The notes beneath the pieces are model-generated. The model worked only from the letters and a program-made list of their open reading frames with translations. It was not told the DNA's origin and did no database searches. DNA of 15,584 nucleotides from Thermoplasmata archaeon. GTDB lineage: Archaea; Thermoplasmatota; Thermoplasmata; UBA184. Position 1 is the first letter of the stretch, and every line of letters begins with the position of its first letter. Below are positions 1 to 6,332 of this stretch, one piece after another. The translations under genes were made by a program, and so were the position numbers. The stretch covers positions 1-15,584 of the forward strand of contig DAHVAA010000013.1 in NCBI GenBank assembly GCA_027314845.1. Reading direction: 5' to 3'.

Positions 1-1602
1 GTTCGAGCCGTCCTCTTCCTCGGACCGGAAGACCATGAGGGCATCGCACGCCAGGTCGAGGAAGTAGACGTCGTGGTCGACCACGAGCGCGGAGACCGCC
101 TGGCGCTCGACCTGGCGGCGCACGAGCCGCGCCATCGACATTCGCTCGTCGGCATCCAGGTACGCGGACGGCTCGGCGAGCAGGTAGAGCGTCGCGGGTC
201 GGGCGAGCGCGTGCGCGACCGCGGTCCGTTGGAGCTCGCCCCCGGATAGGTCGGGGAGGGCGACGTCGAGGATCCCATCGAGATGCAGCCCCGGGACGAG
301 CTCACGCTCGAACAGCTTCGCATCGAAGGTCGGGTCGCTCGAAAGCGCCTCCGTCCGATCGCGCAGGCTGGCGGGCGAGGTCGCGCGAAGGTACTGCGGC
401 TTGTAGCTCACGGTCACCCCGGTGGGAGGGGTCCCGCGGGTCGGCGGCTCGACGCCCGCGAGCATCCGGACGAACGTGGTCTTCCCTGTCGCGTTCGGTC
501 CGACGATCCCGACGGTCTCTCCCTTCGCGAGGGCGCCCGCGCCGACCGCGAGATGGAAGCGCGGGAACGCTTTCTCCAGAGCGGGGAACTCGACCAACGC
601 GTTCTGCCGCGCCGGGGGTTTCGGCGGATGGGCGACGAAGCGGACCGGCTCGGTCCGGAAGCGAACGTTCTCGTCCTTGAGGTAGCCGGTGAGATACGTG
701 TTGATCGCCGAGCGCAGCGGGATCGGGTGGCTGATGACCCCGAACGCGGCCGCCTCGCCGTAGAGGAGGTGCGCCGAGTCGGCGAGATAGTCGAGGAGGC
801 CGAGGTCGTGCTCGACCACCAGGACGCTCCGGTCGGCCCCCAGGCGCCGGAGGACGCGCGCGACCCGCAGGCGATGCACGATATCGAGGTAGCTCGACGG
901 CTCGTCGATCAGGTAGAGGTCGGCGTCCGTGGCGAGGGTCCGCGCGATCGCCGCCAGCTGGAGGTGCCCGCCCGAGAGCTCCGAAAGGGGCCGGTCCGCC
1001 GAGGAGGCGAGGCCGACCTCTTCGAGCGCCCGCGTCGCATTCCCGCCCGCGCCGCCGACGTAGTCGACGACGGTCCCCGGCGTCTCCGCGAGCCGGTCGA
1101 CATACTGTGGCTTCACGATGCTCCGCAGCTCGCCTTTCGCGACGCGCTCGAAGTGCGCTCGCAGCGCGGTCCCTCGGTAGTGGTCAAGGACCCTCCCCCA
1201 GTCGCCGGGAGTTCCGAAATCGCCGAGATTGGGCACGTCGACCCCGGCGAGCAGGCGGAGCGCGGTCGACTTCCCGGTGCCGTTCGGCCCGAGCAGGCCG
1301 GTGATCCCCTGGGGGGGAGGGACGGGGAGACGGTAGAGGCGGAATCCGTTGTACCCGTACCGGTGCACGATCTCCGACTCGTCGGCCTCGGGAGTGTTGA
1401 GGATCTTGATCGCATCGAACGGGCACTTGTGGACGCAGATCCCGCAGCCGATGCACAGGGTCTCGGAGATCACCGGCTTGCCGAGCGGCCCTTCGATGAT
1501 GCACTCCTGTCCCATCCGGACGGGAGGACAGTACGCCTGGCACTCCCACTGGCACTCCTTCGGGTGGCACCGGTCGTTGAGCAGGATCGCGATCCGCGCC
1601 AT
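1..1602 (-). CDS. rli: ABCE1/RLI ribosome-recycling ATPase (C-terminus beyond window)
   Basis: This is the ABCE1/RLI family, an Fe-S twin ABC ATPase that splits archaeal ribosomes after termination. The 534 visible codons lack the last roughly 55-60 residues, which lie past the left edge. Seen in sequence: an N-terminal ferredoxin-like part with two cysteine clusters (C12, C17, C21, C25; then CIGCGICVHKC at 50-60); NBD1 with Walker A GPNGTGKST (105-113), signature LSGGHLQL (209-216) and Walker B LYLIDEP; NBD2 with Walker A GPNATGKTT (368-376), signature LSGGELQR (452-459) and H-switch VVDHD (507-511). Oddities: the NBD1 signature has H and L where the family usually has LSGGELQR, and NBD2 Walker B reads LYLLAEP, with A476 where Asp is expected. 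The ATG at 1602 lies 2 bp past the stop of the upstream ABC ATPase gene, with a weak CAGGA SD 8 nt before it, so the gene is probably co-transcribed with the transporter. Confidence 0.95.
   Translation of the reverse strand, partial: MARIAILLNDRCHPKECQWECQAYCPPVRMGQECIIEGPLGKPVISETLCIGCGICVHKCPFDAIKILNTPEADESEIVHRYGYNGFRLYRLPVPPPQGITGLLGPNGTGKSTALRLLAGVDVPNLGDFGTPGDWGRVLDHYRGTALRAHFERVAKGELRSIVKPQYVDRLAETPGTVVDYVGGAGGNATRALEEVGLASSADRPLSELSGGHLQLAAIARTLATDADLYLIDEPSSYLDIVHRLRVARVLRRLGADRSVLVVEHDLGLLDYLADSAHLLYGEAAAFGVISHPIPLRSAINTYLTGYLKDENVRFRTEPVRFVAHPPKPPARQNALVEFPALEKAFPRFHLAVGAGALAKGETVGIVGPNATGKTTFVRMLAGVEPPTRGTPPTGVTVSYKPQYLRATSPASLRDRTEALSSDPTFDAKLFERELVPGLHLDGILDVALPDLSGGELQRTAVAHALARPATLYLLAEPSAYLDADERMSMARLVRRQVERQAVSALVVDHDVYFLDLACDALMVFRSEEEDGSN
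172..189 (-). other. Altered Walker B motif of RLI NBD2 (Asp to Ala)
   Basis: The minus-strand codons here read L-Y-L-L-A-E, followed by PSAYLD. The Ala codon (GCC, 175-177) occupies the place of the Mg2+-coordinating Asp in the usual LDEPSAYLD motif, while the adjacent catalytic Glu is kept. A single A-to-C change from GAC would produce it, so either a base-call error or a genuine substitution is possible. Confidence 0.85.
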
Positions 1603-1604
1603 CG

Positions 1605-2312
1605 TCAGGTTCCTGTCGAATCGCGCACGACGGCCCCGTCGCGCATCGTGAGGTGCCGGCCGGCGCGGGCCGCCACTTCCGGGTTGTGCGTCACCAGGAT
1701 GAGCGTCGCCTCCCGGGAGCGGCGCACCCGCTCGAGGAGGTCGAGGATCGCGCGCGTGTTGCCGCTGTCGAGCTCGCCGGTCGGTTCGTCCGCGAGGAGC
1801 ACTCCGGGCTGGTTCGCGAGAGAACGGGCCACCGCCACTCGTTGTTCCTCTCCGCCCGAGAGCTGATGGGGGAACGCCCGTTCGCGCCCCGTGAGCCCGA
1901 CCTCTTCGATGAGCTGGGAGGAACGGCGTACTCGTTCGGTGCGGCCAAGCCCCAGGGCACGCATCGGCAGCTCGACATTCTCGCGGGCCGTCAAGGTCGG
2001 GAGCAGGTAGAACCGCTGAAAGATGAACCCCACGCCCCTCAGGCGGTGTCGAGCCCGTTCCCGGTCGGAGAGGGTCCCGACCGACCGCCCATCCCAGCGG
2101 ACCTCCCCCTCGGTCGGCGCGTCGAGCAGCCCGATCAAATTGAGCAGTGTCGTCTTCCCGCAGCCGCTCGGTCCTTCGACCGAGACGAAGGAGCCCGGGG
2201 CGATGTCAAGGTCGAGCGAGCGCAGCGCCCGCACCTCTTCGGGCGTCCCCCGCATGTAGGTCCGGGAGACGCGGGCGAACTCGATCCGAGGGATCGGGTT
2301 CCCTCCGTTCAT
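1605..2312 (-). CDS. MacB/LolD-type ABC transporter ATP-binding protein
   Basis: This 235-residue cytoplasmic ATPase belongs to the MacB/LolD/FtsE-like class that drives FtsX-type permeases (known for the family). Visible motifs are Walker A GPSGCGKT (47-54), Q-loop Q99 in FIFQRFYLLPTLT, signature LSGGEEQR (151-158), Walker B VLLADEPTGELD (171-182) and H-loop H209 in VTHN. Its length is typical. The ATG at 2312 was chosen because it overlaps the upstream permease stop as ATGA and has a clear GGAGG 7 nt before it; the reading frame stays open much further upstream, but that part is antisense-like and overlaps the permease. The substrate cannot be read from the sequence. MacB-type complexes use ATP to work on extracytoplasmic substrates by mechanotransmission, so export or release at the outer membrane face is inferred. 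Confidence 0.93.
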   Translation of the reverse strand: MNGGNPIPRIEFARVSRTYMRGTPEEVRALRSLDLDIAPGSFVSVEGPSGCGKTTLLNLIGLLDAPTEGEVRWDGRSVGTLSDRERARHRLRGVGFIFQRFYLLPTLTARENVELPMRALGLGRTERVRRSSQLIEEVGLTGRERAFPHQLSGGEEQRVAVARSLANQPGVLLADEPTGELDSGNTRAILDLLERVRRSREATLILVTHNPEVAARAGRHLTMRDGAVVRDSTGT

Positions 2313-3556
2313 CGGAGAGCCTCCGCGATCTCGAGCCGGAGCGCCGCGCGCGAGGCGACCGCGCTCGCGAGGAGCGAGAGGCCGGCGACGCCCGCGGCGA
2401 TCTCCGCGAGAATGAGCGGGTCGAACAACGCCAACTGAGCAGCTTCTTGCACCGTGGAGGTCGCCCACGTCGCGAGTCCCTGCACGACGAGATAGCCGGC
2501 CACGATCCCCGTCACGGAACCGGCGAGCGCGATGAGGAGCCCGTCGCCCACGATCCCGGTCGCGATCGACCAGGCGGGTAGGCCTAGGGCACGACGGACC
2601 CCGATCGAGCGACGATCCGCTTCCACGCGTCGAAGTAGGATCAGGGCGAGGAAGAGCAACCCCACCGTGAGCCCGACGGACGAGAGCGCAAGATAGAAGC
2701 CCGTAAGGACCGAGTTCGCCGTCTGGAGCTGTTGGGCCTCCTGCGAGAGCGACGTGACGCTGTAGTACGGGACCAAGGCCTGGACCGCGCTTCGCACCGA
2801 GCTCAGCGCGCTCGGGTCGATCGCGACAGACCCCACCACGGCGACCTGGATCGTGTCCGCGGCGTCCGGAACTGAGGCGGTAGCGCTGGGGCCGAACCCC
2901 GTCATCTGTTGGAGGTCGCTGAGGGGCAGGAGGATGAGGAAGGCTCCGGTCGGGCCCAGGAACGAGGGGAGGACCCCGAATACCCCGGTGATGTTGTACT
3001 CGATCCCGAGCGAGCGGTTTGTCGTGGGACTGAGGAGCACTCGGTCGCCGGTCGAGACGTGGTAGGTCGAGGCGTAGGGGGAGGAGACGAGCACGTCGTA
3101 CGTCGCCGGACCCGCGTACGAACCGTTGGCATAGTGGACCTGGTCGGTCGGGTCGCCGAGAGGGAGGGGCAATGGGAACAGGCCCTTCTCCGCCGGGCTG
3201 AGCGTCGGTCCGAACTGGCCCGGGATGACCCCCTCTGCCAGTACGGGTGAGATCGCCCCGCTCGGGGCGTAGGCGTCGATCGCGATACTGAGCACGGGGG
3301 AGGCCGCCACCACGGAGGCGACGCCCAGGATCGCTGCGGCCCTCGCGTGGGCGTGCTCGATCCCGTGGAGGCCGGCCGCGCTCACCACGATCTGGTAACC
3401 GGCGTCCTGGAGGTTCGACAGCTCGTGGGCGGAAACGCCACCGCCGACGCTGATGAGAACGACGGGCAGGGCGACCGCGGCGGCGATCGCGGCGACCGCC
3501 AGCACGAACTGCAGCCGGGAGTGCCGAAGGGACTTGCCTCGACCGAATTGGGTCAT
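2309..3556 (-). CDS. FtsX/MacB-like ABC transporter permease (second of pair)
   Basis: A 415-residue membrane protein with FtsX/MacB architecture. One transmembrane helix lies near the N-terminus (about 16-38), followed by a large Ser/Ala/Pro-rich extracytoplasmic domain (about 40-275), then three C-terminal helices (about 280-308, 325-355, 380-405). It ends in RLEIAEALR, like the family's usual P-x-x-ALR tail. The ectodomain segment HYANGSYAGPATY (about 141-153) closely matches HYANGTYQGPVTH in the adjacent permease, so the two are paralogs from a tandem duplication. The ATG at 3556 overlaps the upstream stop by 4 bp, and the stop overlaps the ATPase start by 4 bp, which implies translational coupling. 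Several N-x-S/T sequons in the ectodomain suggest surface glycosylation, by inference. Confidence 0.9.
   Translation of the reverse strand: MTQFGRGKSLRHSRLQFVLAVAAIAAAVALPVVLISVGGGVSAHELSNLQDAGYQIVVSAAGLHGIEHAHARAAAILGVASVVAASPVLSIAIDAYAPSGAISPVLAEGVIPGQFGPTLSPAEKGLFPLPLPLGDPTDQVHYANGSYAGPATYDVLVSSPYASTYHVSTGDRVLLSPTTNRSLGIEYNITGVFGVLPSFLGPTGAFLILLPLSDLQQMTGFGPSATASVPDAADTIQVAVVGSVAIDPSALSSVRSAVQALVPYYSVTSLSQEAQQLQTANSVLTGFYLALSSVGLTVGLLFLALILLRRVEADRRSIGVRRALGLPAWSIATGIVGDGLLIALAGSVTGIVAGYLVVQGLATWATSTVQEAAQLALFDPLILAEIAAGVAGLSLLASAVASRAALRLEIAEALR
2320..2324 (-). promoter_or_regulatory. Shine-Dalgarno site for the ABC ATPase
   Basis: GGAGG on the minus strand ends 7 nt before the ATG at 2312, inside the end of the upstream permease gene. 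It fixes the ATPase start within a much longer open frame. Confidence 0.75.
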
Positions 3557-4848
3557 GGGGCGCGCAGCTCCTCTGCGACGGGCAGTTGCATCGCTCGGGC
3601 GGCCGGAGCGATCGCGGCGACCAGGCCGACGAGGGTGACGAGGAGGACTCCGGAGAGGACGACGGTCGTGTCGAAGCCGACAAACGAGAAGGACGCAGGG
3701 AGGCCGATGAGGAAGTGGAGGAGGAACAGGTTGAGCGCGTTCGCGCCGAGATACGCGACCGGCAGACCGATCGCGAGCCCAATGCCCGCGAGGATGAGCG
3801 ACTCCTCAACGACCGAGACCCCGACCGACCAGCGAGTATGGCCGATCGCCCGGAGGAGCGCGAGCTCCCGGCTCCGATCGTCCACCGACATCTGGAGCAC
3901 GGTGGTGGCGAACAGTGCGGCGACCACCACCCCGATGAGCCCGATCAGGGTCCCGAACGTCCGATAGAGGTTCACGATGTGCTGGACCGCCCCGAGGATC
4001 TGGGAGAGCGTGAAGATCGTCAAGGTCGGGAGCGCTGCCTGGATGCGTGCCTGGTCGGTGCCGGCGGTCGTCGGGTCCTTGAGGTGGATCAACAGGACCG
4101 AGGCATAGTCGGTCTGGGCGCTCGCGCCCCCCACGATCGTCTGGAGCTCGGAGAGGTAGGTGAACGCGAGCAGCGCCGACGGGATCAGCCAGAACGGTCC
4201 TGAGACCCCGACCACACGGAAGGCGGAGGCGTTCGAGTACCAGCCCGGAAGCTCCTGGCTCGAGGCCGGGCTCGCGGGGCTGGCCCAGACCCAATCGCCC
4301 ACGGTCACGTGCAGGACGGAGGCGAGCGCCTGGTCGAGCACGATCTCGTGCGTCACGGGACCCTGGTAGGTGCCGTTCGCGTAGTGCGGGTCGCCGGGGA
4401 GCGTGAACCCGGAGCCGTTGTAGAGATCCGGAGTCTGGATGCCCGCGTTGTTGGAAGGGATCCAGCCGACCGCGCCGGAGCCCGTGGGAACCCAGCCGGA
4501 CGGGACGGAACTCGAATTGGCTTCGGCCCAGAGCGAGGCGTTACCGAAAACGAGGTCGGAGACGAGCCAGGGGCTAGCGGTCACGACGTTCGGGTCGATC
4601 TGGGGGATCGCGGTGGCGAGGCGATGGGCACCGGGGATCGGAGGGAACTCGGTCGAGGTGATGGAGGTGTTCGCACTCGCGCCGATGAGGTCAACCCCGC
4701 TCGCCGCGGCCAGCTCCGTGGCGCTCGTCTCGACCCCGTTCGAGAGCGCCAGGAGCATCACTACGAGCCCCACCGCGAGACCGAGGCCGAGTGATGTCAT
4801 CGCGGCGCGGCCGGGCCGCCGGCGGATCGCACTGAGAGCGTAGCGCAC
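3553..4848 (-). CDS. FtsX/MacB-like ABC transporter permease (first of pair)
   Basis: A 431-residue permease with the same plan as its downstream neighbour: helix about 17-38, ectodomain about 40-285, and three helices about 293-317, 345-378 and 390-415. It ends in PAARAMQLPVAEELRAP, a typical FtsX-domain C-terminus. The ectodomain is rich in Asn-x-Ser/Thr sequons (for example NTSIT, NASL, NSSS, NGSG and NGTY), as expected of a secreted archaeal domain. The GTG at 4848 is preferred because GGAGG on the minus strand sits 5 nt upstream (4854-4858) and no other start fits the 18-bp spacing from the mptA stop. The two permeases probably form a heterodimer with the ATPase. The substrate is unknown. 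Confidence 0.9.
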   Translation of the reverse strand: MRYALSAIRRRPGRAAMTSLGLGLAVGLVVMLLALSNGVETSATELAAASGVDLIGASANTSITSTEFPPIPGAHRLATAIPQIDPNVVTASPWLVSDLVFGNASLWAEANSSSVPSGWVPTGSGAVGWIPSNNAGIQTPDLYNGSGFTLPGDPHYANGTYQGPVTHEIVLDQALASVLHVTVGDWVWASPASPASSQELPGWYSNASAFRVVGVSGPFWLIPSALLAFTYLSELQTIVGGASAQTDYASVLLIHLKDPTTAGTDQARIQAALPTLTIFTLSQILGAVQHIVNLYRTFGTLIGLIGVVVAALFATTVLQMSVDDRSRELALLRAIGHTRWSVGVSVVEESLILAGIGLAIGLPVAYLGANALNLFLLHFLIGLPASFSFVGFDTTVVLSGVLLVTLVGLVAAIAPAARAMQLPVAEELRAP

Positions 4849-4853
4849 GGTCG

Positions 4854-4858
4854 CCTCC
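4854..4858 (-). promoter_or_regulatory. Shine-Dalgarno site supporting the GTG start of the first permease
   Basis: GGAGG on the minus strand, 5 nt before the GTG at 4848, supports that non-ATG start. It also marks the permease as an operon-internal gene downstream of mptA. Confidence 0.75.
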
Positions 4859-4866
4859 GGAAGCCG

Positions 4867-5775
4867 TCAGGAGGGGCGCGCGCGGCGGAGTTCGCCGACC
4901 GAGACCCGGTGCGCCGCATCGACGTTGTACTTGTGGATCGATTCCTCGCTGACGGTGGAGGCACGAACTACCGTGCCGTCCGAAAGTTGAGGGAACCGCT
5001 CCGGGACCTGAGCGAGCAGGTCCCGAACCACGTCCTCAACGAACTTGGGGTGCCGGTGCGCGTCGAGCACCACCTGCCCCTCGTCGCCGCGCTTGAGGAT
5101 GGCGTAGGTAGGGCTCGATTGGGCGGCCTCGATCGCTTCGATCATCCGATCGACCTCCACCTCGGTGGCATCCTCGAGCTCGAACACCAAGCGGGTGCGG
5201 TTCCGCTGATTGTGGGAGATCATCGGGAGCGTCGCATACGATGGGTCGGCCAGCCCGGGGAACTCCTTCACGAGCTCCGCCCGACACGTCTCCATCGCGC
5301 ACGGGCACGCGGTCATCCCCACCGCCTCCGCGCCGACCGCTCGATGCAGCGCCACGCTGCCCCGCCCGTCTCGGACCGCGCGCGCTTCGGCGAGAAGCGT
5401 GTAGTCCTCGTAGCTCCGCTTGGATTCCGAGACCCCCTTTCGCAGAAAGTATTCCGCGGAGGCCTCGACGAACGCTTCCGTCGCATACCCGTGCCGGGAG
5501 AGCAGTTCCCGCGCGATGGTCGAGCAGGCGGACTCGAGCGAGTCGACCGGTCGGGTCGCGGTCGCGTCCACGACCTCGGCCAGGATCTCGGCGTTGCGCG
5601 ACAGGTCGGAGCCCTTCCGGTCGGACGGGAGGTCCACCGCGACGCGAAACGTGACCGCGAGGGGGTTCTGCCGATCCGGCCGCTGCACGAGGAGCGGTTT
5701 CCGGATCCCGGAGAGCCCCACCGACCTAAGGCGAAGGCCGACCCGTGCCGGTGCCTCCGCGTGGACGTCCCGCAT
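4867..5775 (-). CDS. mptA: GTP cyclohydrolase MptA/FolE2 family
   Basis: A COG1469 GTP cyclohydrolase. In archaea MptA converts GTP to 7,8-dihydroneopterin 2',3'-cyclic phosphate for methanopterin- or folate-type cofactors and depends on Fe(II); bacterial FolE2 is the homolog. Seen motifs in the 302-residue product: TACPCAMETC (155-164), with the CPC pair at 157-159; SHNQR (187-191), matching the family's THNQR metal-binding segment; PTYAILKRGDE (222-232); HPKFVED (242-248); and ESIHKYNVDA (278-287). The ATG at 5775 is chosen over the 24-codon-longer frame start because a minus-strand TATA element (GTTTAAG) is centred 26 nt upstream, indicating a leaderless transcript, and because homology starts soon after. 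It heads the operon containing the ABC exporter and RLI and is divergent from the SufT-like gene. Confidence 0.92.
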   Translation of the reverse strand: MRDVHAEAPARVGLRLRSVGLSGIRKPLLVQRPDRQNPLAVTFRVAVDLPSDRKGSDLSRNAEILAEVVDATATRPVDSLESACSTIARELLSRHGYATEAFVEASAEYFLRKGVSESKRSYEDYTLLAEARAVRDGRGSVALHRAVGAEAVGMTACPCAMETCRAELVKEFPGLADPSYATLPMISHNQRNRTRLVFELEDATEVEVDRMIEAIEAAQSSPTYAILKRGDEGQVVLDAHRHPKFVEDVVRDLLAQVPERFPQLSDGTVVRASTVSEESIHKYNVDAAHRVSVGELRRARPS

Positions 5776-5797
5776 CCACAAAGTCACGAAGGGTCCG

Positions 5798-5804
5798 CTT
5801 AAAC
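5798..5804 (-). promoter_or_regulatory. TATA box of mptA operon (leaderless)
   Basis: GTTTAAG on the minus strand, centred 26 nt before the ATG at 5775. This is the distance expected between an archaeal TATA box and the transcription start, so the mRNA should begin at or next to the start codon. No SD motif precedes this ATG. Confidence 0.7.
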
Positions 5805-5848
5805 GGTTGGGGGTCGCTTGCCCTCGGGTAACCCCGGTTGCACGCACG

Positions 5849-5855
5849 CTTATAC
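5849..5855 (+). promoter_or_regulatory. TATA box of the sufT-like gene (leaderless)
   Basis: CTTATAC is centred 27 nt before the ATG at 5879. It lies about 50 bp from the opposite-facing mptA TATA box. A short dyad GGGTAACCC (5826-5834) lies between the two and could be a shared operator, but it is too short to be sure of. Confidence 0.7.
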
Positions 5856-5878
5856 GGGGCTAACGGGTGTATGGACGG

Positions 5879-6256
5879 ATGACCGAGTCCCCCGCTTCGG
5901 CCTCGACCCCGCCGGCCGTCCCGACCGCCACCCCGGGCCCCGCGGCCGCCCCGTACGTGGAACGCGAACGACTGATCACTGAGAATCTGAAGCAGATCTA
6001 CGACCCCGAGATCCCGATGAACATCGTCGACCTCGGGCTCATCTATGGGTTCGAGTGGGAGGGCGACAACGTCACGCTCAAGATGACCCTCACGGCCCCG
6101 GGATGTCCGGTCGCAGGCATCCTCGCCGAAGAGGTGAAGCTCGCAATCGAGAAGGTCCCGAACATCCTCTCGGCGAAGGTCGAGATGACCTGGGAGCCTC
6201 CTTGGACACCGGAGCGGATGAGCGAGTTCGCAAAGCGGCAGTTCGGCTACGCCTGA
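5879..6256 (+). CDS. SufT/MIP18-family iron-sulfur cluster assembly protein
   Basis: A DUF59/MIP18-family protein involved in maturation of Fe-S proteins (SufT in bacteria, CIA2/MIP18 in eukaryotes). The 125-residue product has a low-complexity Pro/Ala/Ser/Thr N-terminal stretch (2-26) and then the domain: YDPEIPMNIVDLGLIY (41-56) and LTAPGCPVAG (71-80), with the conserved Cys at 76, and a C-terminal WEPPWTPERMSE segment. A GTG at 5867 is in frame, but the ATG at 5879 is 27 nt from the TATA box and starts exactly at the predicted transcript end. By inference, the Fe(II)-dependent MptA and the Fe-S protein RLI on the divergent unit make an iron-related link plausible. The P-type ATPase gene follows 76 bp downstream. 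Confidence 0.9.
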   Translation: MTESPASASTPPAVPTATPGPAAAPYVERERLITENLKQIYDPEIPMNIVDLGLIYGFEWEGDNVTLKMTLTAPGCPVAGILAEEVKLAIEKVPNILSAKVEMTWEPPWTPERMSEFAKRQFGYA

Positions 6257-6316
6257 ACTCTCCGCGACCTAGAGTCAGCCGGCGTCGGCCGGGCGAGAAC
6301 GAGCGGGATCCCACGC

Positions 6317-6322
6317 GGAGGA
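6317..6322 (+). promoter_or_regulatory. Shine-Dalgarno site supporting the GTG start of the P3A ATPase
   Basis: GGAGGA lies 10 nt before the GTG at 6333. No TATA-like element is visible in the 76-bp gap, so the pump is probably translated from the sufT-led transcript. Confidence 0.6.
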
Positions 6323-6332
6323 CCGGACCGGC

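Noticed and set aside
283..1866. A 527-residue open frame on the plus strand
   Set aside because: It is antisense to RLI, Arg/Asp/Glu/Pro-rich in the way typical of GC-rich shadow frames, and shows no recognisable domain.
2313..3809. Upstream extension of the ABC ATPase frame to 734 residues
   Set aside because: The extension overlaps the permease gene in another frame, is low-complexity, and the true start is marked by an ATGA overlap and a GGAGG site.
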